Part shown: positions 6,435-15,699 of the stretch, one piece after another | Layout of the letters: every line of letters begins with the position of its first letter | Position numbering within the stretch: the first letter of the stretch is position 1 | Virus record (IMG/VR): IMGVR_UViG_3300009078_000075 | Location: 1-64,000 of that record | Reading direction: 5' to 3' (one strand) | DNA length: 64,000 nucleotides | Source of the DNA: a virus | Notes under the pieces: generated by a model | Databases searched by the model: none | What the model was told of the DNA's origin: nothing | Seen by the model: the letters and a program-made list of their open reading frames with translations, nothing else | Made by a program: the position numbers and the translations under genes

Positions 6435-9077
6435 TTATAACTCCTTATAAAAATTGGAAATAGGATACATTTTTGCCCAGTTACCATTTATTTCAGAGCA
6501 TTCAATTTCAATATCTAATGGGACAATAATCCATTCCCATTCCTTTCTTATATCCTCACACATTATTTTTCTTATAATTGGTACCAATTCCATCGTTTCA
6601 TTTGGAACCATGTCAAAAATAATACTATCGTGTATTTGAGCAACAATTTTACTTTTATATTTATTTTGTCTCAAAAATTTATTTATTGTTATTAAAGATT
6701 TTAATAAACAATGGAAAGCCGTCCCTTGTATTGGATAGTTAAGCACATTATTTTTTCTCATTATCCCAGTACATTCAAATCCTGATAATAAGGAAACTTT
6801 CCCCGTACTAAGATAATTTTGCCATGTTTCCTCTTTCCATTGTGTATATACTTTAAATTTTTGCTTCCAAAAAATTTCTTCACATTTTCTTACATGCTCT
6901 TCAAAATCATAATAATCAAAAATACCGTATTTTTCTAAATGTTTTATAACTAATATTCCATCAGCAGTTTTTTCATTTTGAATTGAGTTCCATAAATTTG
7001 GGGCACACTGTTTATAATACGATCCATAAAATTGTGGAAAAACCCACTCATTTTTGGTGATGTATCTTAATTTTTTTGTTACTTGTTGTTTATCTAATTT
7101 AAATAAAGATGCAGCTTCATCTCGATGCATATCAGTAGTTGGATCTTGTATATAATTAATCATTAAAGGATCATGATGATAACATGCACTAAAACGTACT
7201 TCAATTCCACTATAATCAACTTCCATTAAAAAATTTCCCGTTGATGGGATAAATCCGCTTCTTATAAGATATAATAATAATTTATCCCTTTTTGGTATAT
7301 TCTGAATATTTGGATTTAATGAATTGGATCTGTATGTTCGGGCAGTATCTAAATTAAGAAAAAAATGAATAACCCCATCAATTGATTCTTTTAATATATT
7401 GGAAATATATGTTTCATTTGCCTTTGAAAATCTTCTTAAATTTAATAAATCTGAACAAAAGGGGGAATCAATTTTTTCGAGGACTTCTTTATCAACGGAA
7501 TAATTTCCTTTGGTCGTTTCTTTTGTTTTTTCATAATGTAAAATTGTATTAAACAAATTTATAAGTTGGGGATCAGAATTTGGATTAAATTTTATATCGG
7601 GGTGAATTTCATTCCATTTTATAATTTCATCACTTTCCTGAATCCTTTCCCCTATTTTTTTAATTCTATTATCTAAATACCCTTGTTGTTCTATAAAGTA
7701 ATCATAATTTGTACTAATCCCATTTCTTTCAACATATGCAAGTTCAATATTTCCCTGTGTAAATAAATCAATTCCTTTTTTAAGAACAGGATTTTTTTCA
7801 ATTTCTACTAATTGTTTTTCATATTCTCGAAATTCATACATTGAATCCAATCCACAATATAATAATACCTTTTCAGGATTTTTTTCAAAGAATTCCTTCA
7901 TCCTATTAAATCCATTACATCCGTATTTTTCTTCTTCTTCAATAGGGGAACTAATATAAGGGTGAACATCATCATCATATCCGGTTACCCCAAAATCAAC
8001 ATATGTCCTAAATTTTAATCCCGTAGTACTGGGACGATTGTCAAGAATATGTGCTGAAGTTTTTGTGTCAAATAACCATGGGGATACTTCATGGCCACAA
8101 ATTACATTTGTCCATGTATCTTCAAATTTTAAATTTTGTGCTCCTTTTTGTATTTGTTCAGATTGAAGAACCTGCTGATATAAAAAACGAAATTCATCAT
8201 CTTTAAAAAATGGAAAAGCAGTTGCATTATAAGGTCCCGTTGAAATAGAAACACAAATTATTTCATGTCCTTTTCGATACGGCTTTAACCCGGTAGTTTC
8301 ATAATCAAAAAATATAACCGGAGGTTTTTCAAAAAGAAGTTTATTTAAATAATTCTTTGCATCTGATAAATTTAAAATTATTGAAATTTTTTCTTTATCA
8401 TTACTAAAATCAGGAAAAGGGACATCCCAAAAAATTGCCTCTTTTAAATGTTGAATAAATAATTTTTCAGCAGGGGGAGAACAGTTTGCAAATTGCTTTT
8501 CTTCTTTTTGGCGAAGAATAAAAGAAGGATGATACATTGGAAAAATCCATGTTTTTAATGTTTGATCAGGAATTTTCCATCCAACCCATTTTGATATTTT
8601 CCCAACACTATCAATATAATTTCCAATAACTGAATCAAGGGCCTCTTGTCCAAATAATATTATTTTTTTTGGTTGAAGTTCTTTTATTGCATCAAACAAA
8701 AATGGGCGACAACATTTTACATGTTTATTTGTTACCGAATCCATATAAGGAGAACATTTAATGGCATTATCTTTCCATCCATCCCGATCAAGCGAAAAAT
8801 GAAAAGATTTTAAAATTGATCGAAGATATTGCCCTGTAATTCCAATGAATTGTTCATTTTGATTGTCTTCAATAGGACCAGGGAATTGTCCAATAAATAA
8901 AATTCCCTTTTCACCAAGTCCGGTATAGGACATTTTGGGGGATTTACATACTAAATTTAATTTACATGACTCACATGAATACGTTCCTTTTTTTTCTTTT
9001 ACTGCACTTGGTCCCTTTTCTGTATTATTATTTCCCTGCTGTAGTTTTTTAGTTACCTGATCACTATCAAAAAACAT
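6435..9077 (-). CDS. polA: Uracil-DNA glycosylase domain fused to DNA polymerase I (exo + pol)
   Basis: This 880-residue fusion has three parts. Residues 30-215 form a family 4-like uracil-DNA glycosylase: C35, C38, C108 and C122/123 fit an iron-sulfur cluster, with GQFPGPIED (63-71) and YHPSFIL (182-188) as active-site motifs. Residues 253-430 are a 3'-5' exonuclease with FFDYETTG (D259, E261), NLKFED (315-321) and YCGLD (Y408, D412). Residues 440-880 are the polymerase: motif A VDYSGIEVR (D622), motif B from R672 and K676 to YG, and motif C QIHDSI (D818). Motif B is one residue longer than in Taq. It is the replicative polymerase candidate. The 5' nuclease domain of bacterial Pol I is absent. 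Confidence 0.93.
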   Translation of the reverse strand: MFFDSDQVTKKLQQGNNNTEKGPSAVKEKKGTYSCESCKLNLVCKSPKMSYTGLGEKGILFIGQFPGPIEDNQNEQFIGITGQYLRSILKSFHFSLDRDGWKDNAIKCSPYMDSVTNKHVKCCRPFLFDAIKELQPKKIILFGQEALDSVIGNYIDSVGKISKWVGWKIPDQTLKTWIFPMYHPSFILRQKEEKQFANCSPPAEKLFIQHLKEAIFWDVPFPDFSNDKEKISIILNLSDAKNYLNKLLFEKPPVIFFDYETTGLKPYRKGHEIICVSISTGPYNATAFPFFKDDEFRFLYQQVLQSEQIQKGAQNLKFEDTWTNVICGHEVSPWLFDTKTSAHILDNRPSTTGLKFRTYVDFGVTGYDDDVHPYISSPIEEEEKYGCNGFNRMKEFFEKNPEKVLLYCGLDSMYEFREYEKQLVEIEKNPVLKKGIDLFTQGNIELAYVERNGISTNYDYFIEQQGYLDNRIKKIGERIQESDEIIKWNEIHPDIKFNPNSDPQLINLFNTILHYEKTKETTKGNYSVDKEVLEKIDSPFCSDLLNLRRFSKANETYISNILKESIDGVIHFFLNLDTARTYRSNSLNPNIQNIPKRDKLLLYLIRSGFIPSTGNFLMEVDYSGIEVRFSACYHHDPLMINYIQDPTTDMHRDEAASLFKLDKQQVTKKLRYITKNEWVFPQFYGSYYKQCAPNLWNSIQNEKTADGILVIKHLEKYGIFDYYDFEEHVRKCEEIFWKQKFKVYTQWKEETWQNYLSTGKVSLLSGFECTGIMRKNNVLNYPIQGTAFHCLLKSLITINKFLRQNKYKSKIVAQIHDSIIFDMVPNETMELVPIIRKIMCEDIRKEWEWIIVPLDIEIECSEINGNWAKMYPISNFYKEL

Positions 9078-9078
9078 A

Positions 9079-10179
9079 TTATTTATTATCTAAATATGAA
9101 TTTAGTAAACACACACTGTATTTAAAATTACTCCCAATAAAAATAATTCTATTGTCACATAAAAGAACCTTTAATTCATTACATTTATTTTTCATATTTT
9201 TTAGTAAAATCGGATTTATATAAAATCTAAAATCCTTTACATTAAGATTTTTTTCTAATGAATAACAAGATGATCCTATCTTATTAGATATTGATTTACA
9301 TTCAATTAGAAATTTACCATTATAAGTGATAAGGACATTATAATACGGATTTAATTCATCCGCTTGATCATGAGAACAAATAACAACTGAATTTAGTATT
9401 TCAATAAATTCGTCAGAAATAAGTTGAGAAATATCAATAGCATTTTCATCAATATTTTCAACAAGACCAATAATTGTCTCATATTCTTCATCTGATAATG
9501 ATTCAATTCCATGTCTAAAACTTATGCAACTTACAATTCCTTTATAATCAGGTCCATTTTTCATTAAATGAATCCATCCCGATTCATTTGATTTATAATA
9601 ATATGTAGGGGAAATCTTTTTTATTGGATCAACTAAATTTACCGGAATTTGCATTTGTGTAATTTGTTTTGATAAATTTATTTTACAAACACTAAAAGTT
9701 GATCCCGAAAACATAACATCATCCTTTATATTAACACAAATAAGTCCCTTTTGCTGAATATCCTTACTTGCAGATGAGGCCGCCATTGATAATAAAGTAG
9801 TAAAATTATCGGGCAATTCTTCAAATAACGTTTGATTAAAATCGAAATCAATATTAAATTCATTTTTTATCTTTTTCATCAATAATTTAAAACAAAGGGT
9901 ATTTGAAATTGATGAAATGATTAAATTATTTTCCTCAACTGAAAGAACAATTTCATCATAAGGAAAAGTACTTAATATATTATTAAGATACGATGCCTTT
10001 ACTATCCCTTCAATCCCTGTGTTAAAAATAACATAACAGGCGGTGGTGTCTTTGTGTGTTTTTATTACATCCTTTGAAAAAAAATAACAATCAGATCCCG
10101 CTACAACATCTTTATCTGTTACTGCCAAACTTGCAATATTTAAAGCTTCAATTAATTGTTTTTTATTAATGGTATTCAT
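9079..10179 (-). CDS. Sliding clamp-like protein (DnaN-like, divergent)
   Basis: The 366-residue length equals a three-domain bacterial beta clamp. The N-terminus is MNTINKKQLIEALNIASLAV. The last 50 residues follow the clamp pattern: FYINPILLKNMKNKC, then LLCDNRIIFIGS, then a short hydrophobic end. No catalytic motif is present, as expected for a ring protein. It lies one base from the polymerase gene, and a DnaX-like loader is encoded in the same strand run, which supports a processivity-clamp role. The primary sequence is divergent, so structure prediction is needed to be sure. Confidence 0.55.
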   Translation of the reverse strand: MNTINKKQLIEALNIASLAVTDKDVVAGSDCYFFSKDVIKTHKDTTACYVIFNTGIEGIVKASYLNNILSTFPYDEIVLSVEENNLIISSISNTLCFKLLMKKIKNEFNIDFDFNQTLFEELPDNFTTLLSMAASSASKDIQQKGLICVNIKDDVMFSGSTFSVCKINLSKQITQMQIPVNLVDPIKKISPTYYYKSNESGWIHLMKNGPDYKGIVSCISFRHGIESLSDEEYETIIGLVENIDENAIDISQLISDEFIEILNSVVICSHDQADELNPYYNVLITYNGKFLIECKSISNKIGSSCYSLEKNLNVKDFRFYINPILLKNMKNKCNELKVLLCDNRIIFIGSNFKYSVCLLNSYLDNK

Positions 10180-10188
10180 AAATTCTCC

Positions 10189-11124
10189 TTAAAAAAATCC
10201 AAATTTTTTAGGTTTTCTTACAAAAACCGAAGGATTTTGTGTAAGATATTCAGATATTTTTCTAAAATAGAAAAAATTTATTCGTCTTCTATACATATAA
10301 TGATTAGCTAAACCGGCCTCTTTTATAATTTCTATTTTTTTATTTGGAACTATCCATCTTTCATTTTCTTTTTTTATATGATTTGAAGGGACATTTATAT
10401 ATTCTGATATCCCCATTCTTGTATATTTTTTTGGAAAAAATGTATCAAAATATTCATCAATTTCTTTTTTTAATAATGAGTCCTTTGGAAGAAGATGGTA
10501 ATAAAAAAATCGATCAGAACTATTTATTTTTTTTGAATTTTCTTCCATATAAGCCATATGCACAATTCTATTATTAAGAAAATCCCATTTATTTTCTTTT
10601 TTTGTTGCTATCATAATATCTCCAAATCCAGCAACTAATATTGGTCGTACTGAATCAACTGATTCCCAGGGATAAGCAAACATTAAACTAATTGTTGTTA
10701 TTCCAAATCCGTGTACCTTTACTTTCGGATATCCCTTTTCATTACATATAATATCAAAACATTTTATTAACCAATTATGTACTGATTCAGTATCTGTTTT
10801 TGTCATTTTTGCCATTCCACCAAGTGCTATATATTCATATTTTTCAACATATAATTTTAATATTGAAAAATCTTCTCCATAATGAAAACAAGGGAGAACT
10901 TTTATATTTAAATTTGCATTATTTATTATTTCTTGATTTATTTGTGTTTGTTTTTGTGTTTCTTCCGTTCCACCGATAACATCTAAATTAGCAGCCATTA
11001 ATATTTCTTTTTCATTTTCTTTTAAAAAAGAAATATATTCATTTATATCAATTTTTTCTCCCTGTGTAAATGCAGTAAAGGCCCCTGAATCAACAAAAAT
11101 ATTTAATTTACTTTTAGCATTCAC
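10189..11124 (-). CDS. dpdA: DpdA-like DNA 7-deazaguanine transglycosylase (TGT superfamily)
   Basis: The 311-residue protein has the layout of phage DpdA. FVDSGAFTAF near residue 10 provides the first catalytic Asp (D12, as in the DSGGF motif of tRNA-guanine transglycosylases). LPCFHYGED and YIALGGMAK (99-106) form the barrel strands. VKVHGFGITT followed by YPWESVDS (151-158) provides the second Asp (D157), where DpdA enzymes show YPWxSVDS. The enzyme would replace guanine in DNA by preQ0 or a derivative. It has a GTG start at 11124 with AGGAAA before it, overlapping the upstream gene by 11 bases. The synthesis genes for its substrate are at 35986-39187. Confidence 0.82.
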   Translation of the reverse strand: MNAKSKLNIFVDSGAFTAFTQGEKIDINEYISFLKENEKEILMAANLDVIGGTEETQKQTQINQEIINNANLNIKVLPCFHYGEDFSILKLYVEKYEYIALGGMAKMTKTDTESVHNWLIKCFDIICNEKGYPKVKVHGFGITTISLMFAYPWESVDSVRPILVAGFGDIMIATKKENKWDFLNNRIVHMAYMEENSKKINSSDRFFYYHLLPKDSLLKKEIDEYFDTFFPKKYTRMGISEYINVPSNHIKKENERWIVPNKKIEIIKEAGLANHYMYRRRINFFYFRKISEYLTQNPSVFVRKPKKFGFF

Positions 11125-12247
11125 AATTATTTCCTATCTTTAATACTGCCCCACAAAACGGACAACATTTAATTTCATTTTCTATAAGTAATATATTTAT
11201 TTCCTTTTCAAAGGAGATTTTTTGTTTTGTTATCTCATCTTTTTGTATTAATAATCGTTTAATTTTTCCAGATAATGTTTCAATTTGTTCTAATTCTTTT
11301 ATTTTTTGCTTAATTTCAATAATCTTTTGTTCAATATTATTATGTATTTCATTTAATTTTTTTATTTCTAAATTATATTTTAATATCTGTTTATATTTTT
11401 TCTTTTCAAGTGACAAAATATATATTTTATTACTAAGTACTTGAATTAAGTTTATTCGTTTCTCTATTTGTTCTTTTTTGAATAAAATATTATTAATCGA
11501 TTCAATTGATGACAAACAATTTTCAATTTCATTTTTTTGTATTAAAATTTTTGAAAGATTTCTTTTTTTACTTTTTAACTCGGATATCCTTGCCATTAAA
11601 TTTATTAATGAGGTCATCCATGCTTTTATATATTCAATTCGATCATATATTTCTTTAACCTGCAAATGTTCTTTTTGTATATTTTCTAAATATGAATATT
11701 GCTCGAGTTTTATAGTTTCAAGTTCCAGTTGTTTTTTCCATGCTTTTAATGATGAAATAACATCCCTTTTATCCCGTTCAACTTCACTATAAAAAATATC
11801 AATATCTTCAAGATCAATTAATTTATTAATAAATCTTGATATTTCCGGGGGACTGTATGAAAGAAGAAAGGGCATTTGATATTGTGTTTGAAAATTCAAT
11901 TCCGAAATATTTAATATTTTTTGTACAGCATCTGGTACATTTTGACCAAATCCTTTTAATTCTTGACTATTAAGAACATACATGTTTTTTGTTTTTGATC
12001 GAATCCTTTCAATTATATTTCCTTCATATGTTTCAATTTTTACTTTAACTTCATCCGTGTCCTTACACCAATTTGATAATAAATCATCAACATTATTTGG
12101 ATCATTATTCATTACAAATCCAAACGCCCTGAAAATTGCAGATTTTCCACTATCAGAAGGCCCGGTAATGGCATTCGTGGATTTACAAAAATTTAAAATT
12201 GTATGGTCATGTGATTGTAAATTAGTTATTTCAATTGACTTAATCAT
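11114..12247 (-). CDS. SbcC/Rad50-like ATPase, N-terminal half with zinc-hook end
   Basis: The 377-residue protein starts with IKSIEITNLQSHD, then GPSDSGKSAIFRAF (Walker A, about 33-46), the start of an SMC/Rad50 ATPase lobe. A long coiled coil (about 175-360) follows, and the protein ends CCPFCGAVLKIGN...CEC, like the CPxCG zinc hook. The C-terminal lobe with signature, Walker B and D-loop is not present and is not encoded in the next frame. It may dimerise through the hook. It lies between dpdA and the resolvase-like nuclease gene, within the recombination cluster. It is either a half-size phage version or a truncated gene. Confidence 0.7.
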   Translation of the reverse strand: MIKSIEITNLQSHDHTILNFCKSTNAITGPSDSGKSAIFRAFGFVMNNDPNNVDDLLSNWCKDTDEVKVKIETYEGNIIERIRSKTKNMYVLNSQELKGFGQNVPDAVQKILNISELNFQTQYQMPFLLSYSPPEISRFINKLIDLEDIDIFYSEVERDKRDVISSLKAWKKQLELETIKLEQYSYLENIQKEHLQVKEIYDRIEYIKAWMTSLINLMARISELKSKKRNLSKILIQKNEIENCLSSIESINNILFKKEQIEKRINLIQVLSNKIYILSLEKKKYKQILKYNLEIKKLNEIHNNIEQKIIEIKQKIKELEQIETLSGKIKRLLIQKDEITKQKISFEKEINILLIENEIKCCPFCGAVLKIGNNCEC

Positions 12248-12761
12248 GTATATTTTTCTCTATTAAGTGGGAATAGATATTAAAAAATTCTTGGGCATCC
12301 ATTGTTATAATGGGTTTTGTATTTTTTTTCTTTGAAAACAATAACCAGGTTGTTCCTTCTCGTTGATTTGTAATTGCTTGCTTTATTGCATCATATAAAT
12401 TTAATTTTTCTTGTGCTTTACATTCAATTGAAAAGGGAAATATCTCTTTTGCTTTACCAATTAATTTTACATCAACACCACTTTGTCCCATTTCCCGGGA
12501 TTCAATTAATTGATCTTTTCCACATGGAATCCCTGTTATTTCACTTACTTTATTAGCTACCCATTTTTGTAATTCACGTGCCTTTCCCTTTCTCGATGCA
12601 ATTTTAATTGGTGTTCTTTTTAAAATTTTTTCAATTTGTTTTTGAATACTTTTTATATGAAATATTCCAATTGTAAAAAAATGAGTTAATAATGGGTTAC
12701 CCCCATATATTTCTAAAATAAAAGTATCAGGTTTAGTCCCCTTTATTATTTTAATTTTCAT
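12240..12761 (-). CDS. PD-(D/E)XK nuclease, Holliday-junction-resolvase-like
   Basis: The protein of about 173 residues has a helix with KARELQKWVANKVSEITG, then SREMGQSGVDVKLIG and FPFSIECKAQEK. This is the E-GxD-ExK arrangement of restriction-like nucleases, followed by AITNQREGTTWLLFSKK. Archaeal-type and phage resolvases share this arrangement. I place the start at the ATG at 12761, which overlaps the stop of the RecA-like gene by 11 bases; an upstream ATG (12809) would add 16 basic residues lying inside the recA-like frame. It probably cuts branched DNA during recombination or packaging. Confidence 0.72.
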   Translation of the reverse strand: MKIKIIKGTKPDTFILEIYGGNPLLTHFFTIGIFHIKSIQKQIEKILKRTPIKIASRKGKARELQKWVANKVSEITGIPCGKDQLIESREMGQSGVDVKLIGKAKEIFPFSIECKAQEKLNLYDAIKQAITNQREGTTWLLFSKKKNTKPIITMDAQEFFNIYSHLIEKNIHD

Positions 12762-13848
12762 TTTTTTTAGGTCTTCCCGCCGTCTTTTTTTGAGAAGAAT
12801 TTTCTTCAATAATGGGCGGGGGAATTTGTTTATATATTTGTTTCATTAAATCAAGTTTTGAACATCTCCCGGTACTTTCAATTGAAGTGGCAAAATCAAG
12901 GGCTTCCCATTGTTCATCCACCTTGTTTTGTAATTCTTTATGAAATCCATTTTTTTCAATAAAAAAAGTTAAATCATCTGGAGAATTAAATATTTGATCA
13001 TTCCATTTAATCTCAGGTAATTTTTTCCCTGCTTTTAATTTACCAAATCCGTCTCTTAGATTATACAAAAAATTGACATTTGAAAATGTATTATCAATTC
13101 CATAATCAAATCGAATATCAAAGAAACATGTTCTAAATGGCTTTCCAATTTTATTTTTCTCAACGTATGCCTTTACCGCTATTCCATAAGCACGTTCATC
13201 TTTGGTTTCATATTTTTCTGCTTCTGATAACCAAACCACTTGGGAACTATAAAAATCAAGGGCTTTTCCGCCATATCTTTTATATTTTTTACCAAATGTT
13301 ACTCCAATATTATCCCTGATTTGAGAGATAAAAATGAGTAAACAATTTTTATCTTTAATCCTTTGTCTTTGTGTTCGGAAAAATTGGTTGAATAATTTAT
13401 TCTTTTTTAACATATAAGATCCCTCATCAAAATCTTTTCCCTTTGCAATTGCTGCTCTTCTTTTTTCAACCAATTCCATTTCTTCTTCTGATGAAAGAGC
13501 ATCAAAGGAATCTACTACATATATAAATAATTCATCATCTTCAATTTGATTTAAACATCGATCCAAATTATAATCAAGTTCCTCCATTGTACTTGATGGT
13601 TTCCTTTCATCTGAAAGAATCTGAAATCCATAAATTAATTCGGTATTAAATGAAAATCCCGCCTCTGCATCATCGTAAAACCATTTTACTTTGTCCCCGT
13701 AAACTGCCTTTGCTTGTGCTATTGTTTCACAAGCGATTAATGTTTTCCCCGTTGATTTATCCCCAATAAGATTTACTATTTTTCCTGCTGGAAAACCATT
13801 TCCAAGTGCTTTATCAAATAGAAAAGATCCCGTTGTAAAAAAATTCAT
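12751..13848 (-). CDS. RecA-like recombinase (UvsX type)
   Basis: The 365-residue protein has GDKSTGKT (Walker A, about residues 29-36) in the RecA position and a hydrophobic strand ending in Asp (FIYVVDSFDAL, Walker B, about 107-117). LIFISQIRDNIGV matches the RecA L1/L2 region, and KYKRYGGKALDFYSS the L2 glycine-rich loop. It would form filaments on single-stranded DNA and promote strand exchange for recombination-dependent replication. It begins with a clear ribosome site, and a palindromic leader lies upstream (13949-13965). The nuclease gene downstream is translationally coupled to it. Confidence 0.9.
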   Translation of the reverse strand: MNFFTTGSFLFDKALGNGFPAGKIVNLIGDKSTGKTLIACETIAQAKAVYGDKVKWFYDDAEAGFSFNTELIYGFQILSDERKPSSTMEELDYNLDRCLNQIEDDELFIYVVDSFDALSSEEEMELVEKRRAAIAKGKDFDEGSYMLKKNKLFNQFFRTQRQRIKDKNCLLIFISQIRDNIGVTFGKKYKRYGGKALDFYSSQVVWLSEAEKYETKDERAYGIAVKAYVEKNKIGKPFRTCFFDIRFDYGIDNTFSNVNFLYNLRDGFGKLKAGKKLPEIKWNDQIFNSPDDLTFFIEKNGFHKELQNKVDEQWEALDFATSIESTGRCSKLDLMKQIYKQIPPPIIEENSSQKKTAGRPKKNEN

Positions 13849-13948
13849 ATATACTCCTTTATAAAAAATTGTGTAATTATTATTTAAGGGTGAATCTTGC
13901 CACTTCCATGTGTTTGGCCCATTTTATCCCCTTAGACGTTTATAGGGG

Positions 13949-13965
13949 GTGATACATTATATCAC
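13949..13965. promoter_or_regulatory. Inverted repeat, possible operator upstream of recA-like gene
   Basis: The 17-base sequence GTGATA-N5-TATCAC is a perfect dyad and, on the - strand, contains TATAAT-like bases (GATATAATG). A second dyad, ATACG-TC-CGTAT, lies at 14023-14034. Both are in the 223-base gap between the SSB-like and RecA-like genes. A regulator site or small hairpin is possible; nothing identifies the binding factor. Confidence 0.35.
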
Positions 13966-14071
13966 TTATTAGCTTTTTCCCGATTCACAGGGGGATCATT
14001 CCTAATCCATATTTTAAATATGATACGTCCGTATATGATCCCATTACTCAACCTACTTCCTTAAATAATAA

Positions 14072-15169
14072 TTACTTATTTAATGCCTTTCTCGCAGCTT
14101 TTTTCATCTCAATTTGTTTATCAGAACACGCTTCCCATTTGGGACAGTTAATACATTCTGGTTTTGTATCACAATCTTTAGCAAAAATATGTTTATTAGG
14201 GCAATTATCGTCATCTGTATGATTAAGTTGTTGAATTGCCTCTTTTTCATTTTTTACTTCATCTATGATCCCCATTGTCCCTTCTTGTTTAAGAGGTGTT
14301 TCAATTGGACGCATAAATTGGTTTATAACAGATGGTAATGGAGGCTGTTCCCGTTGTTTATTTTGCTCAATTGATGTATCTGAGGTTTTTTCATTCTCTT
14401 CCTGTTCCCCTTCAACATCATAAAAAGCTGTTTTTACTTCATCATAAGTAGGAATATACAAAATCGAATCAAGAGGAATTGTCATTTCAAGGATTGAAGG
14501 ATCAAATGCCTGTGTTCTATCTTCAAGAGTAAAATTCTTATACTTAAAATAAGGGATTTCTCCCCACTTTTCAGCGGATGCTTTAAAAGAAATTGATTTG
14601 CCTTCCAAAAGATCAGCAAATAATGGTGCCATTGTAAGATTTTTCTTTATCTTGTAATCATTAACGGCATCAAGAAGTTCCTTTTCAAAATAAGCATAAC
14701 TCGCATAAAAAAGTTGAATCCCCTTATCAAGGTTTTTCAAATCAAGAACATTATGAAGCACTTTTCTGGAACAATTAAGCGCTGATACTTCGGGTTCCTT
14801 CCAATTTTTCTTTTCTTCCTTAATCAATCGTTGCCTTTCCTGACAAACAAAACAAGGTCGTCCAAATGTCTTTTCAAGACAAATATAATGATTATTAAGT
14901 AATCCAATTCCAGAATGAACATATACCTCAATAACGTAATCAATTTGCCCAGGTTTAAATTCCTGAGGATGATATTTACTTTTTATAATAAAAGGAAGAA
15001 CATCAAGAAAATTATACCCTTCAATTACATTATAGAAAGTTGGAGGTTTTTCAAATGAGGAAAAATCAAAAATACTTTTTCCCTTTTTCCCATATGTTTT
15101 TTTATCTTTATTATCTACATTTGTATTTGTTCTATTTCTTAAACCTTCTTGTTGCTGACGATAATCCAT
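14072..15169 (-). CDS. Single-stranded DNA-binding protein, gp32-like
   Basis: The 365-residue protein has the three-part look of T4 gp32-type proteins: a basic, Gln/Arg-rich N-terminus, a core with a zinc motif (NHYICLEKTFGRPCFVCQERQRL, about 94-116), and an acidic, low-complexity tail (about 255-330, many Glu, Gln, Pro). The very C-terminus adds a second cysteine cluster (CPNKH...CDTKPECINCPKWEAC). The protein would coat single strands and organise the replisome through its tail. It lies between the RecA-like gene and the clamp loader gene. The N-terminal and zinc features support the call; the second cluster is unusual. Confidence 0.78.
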   Translation of the reverse strand: MDYRQQQEGLRNRTNTNVDNKDKKTYGKKGKSIFDFSSFEKPPTFYNVIEGYNFLDVLPFIIKSKYHPQEFKPGQIDYVIEVYVHSGIGLLNNHYICLEKTFGRPCFVCQERQRLIKEEKKNWKEPEVSALNCSRKVLHNVLDLKNLDKGIQLFYASYAYFEKELLDAVNDYKIKKNLTMAPLFADLLEGKSISFKASAEKWGEIPYFKYKNFTLEDRTQAFDPSILEMTIPLDSILYIPTYDEVKTAFYDVEGEQEENEKTSDTSIEQNKQREQPPLPSVINQFMRPIETPLKQEGTMGIIDEVKNEKEAIQQLNHTDDDNCPNKHIFAKDCDTKPECINCPKWEACSDKQIEMKKAARKALNK

Positions 15170-15198
15170 GATTTACCTCTCTTTTAAAAAATTAGAAT

Positions 15199-15699
15199 TT
15201 ACTTATTAAGTGCTTCCCTTTGTTGATCAACAATATCTTCCCTTGTTTTTTCTTTTTCTTTTTCACCCCTATTTCTTACAATGTTTCCTCTTTCTTTAAA
15301 ATTTTGTTTTAAATCTTTTGATGAGTTCCAATATTCATTAACCCACAAATCAGTTAGTTTTTCTAACATCTTTCTGTGTGTATATAATGCATCTAAAATT
15401 GATTTTAATTTATCTACATTTTTTTGAAATTGATTATATACAGAATCTTCTTCAACCGATGCCTTTACCTTTGATTCACTTATTTTTAAATCATTTTCTC
15501 TTAAATTTGAGCAAAATAATGATTTATACCCAGATTGTTCATATTTTACTTCTGATAATAGATCCCCATAATCAAGAACAAGTGTTGATAACATGGTCAT
15601 TTCTTGATGCAGAGCGTCTAAATCTAATGTCAAATTCGGTTTTGTTATTTCAATATATAAATACTTATATTGTGATATATCAATTTTTAATTCATCCAT
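15199..15699 (-). CDS. Hypothetical helical protein in the replication cluster
   Basis: The 166-residue protein is mostly helical, with heptad-like stretches around 25-45 and 88-115 and a strongly charged tail (KEKEKTRED). No motif was recognised. It overlaps the clamp-loader start by 13 bases and precedes the SSB gene, so a recombination mediator or replication accessory function (a UvsY-like position) is plausible by context only. Confidence 0.65.
   Translation of the reverse strand: MDELKIDISQYKYLYIEITKPNLTLDLDALHQEMTMLSTLVLDYGDLLSEVKYEQSGYKSLFCSNLRENDLKISESKVKASVEEDSVYNQFQKNVDKLKSILDALYTHRKMLEKLTDLWVNEYWNSSKDLKQNFKERGNIVRNRGEKEKEKTREDIVDQQREALNK

Noticed and set aside
11982-12266. Long + strand open frames antisense to the replication genes
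   Set aside because: These are complements of real coding regions (SbcC-like, RecA-like, nuclease), without ribosome sites or matching family motifs.
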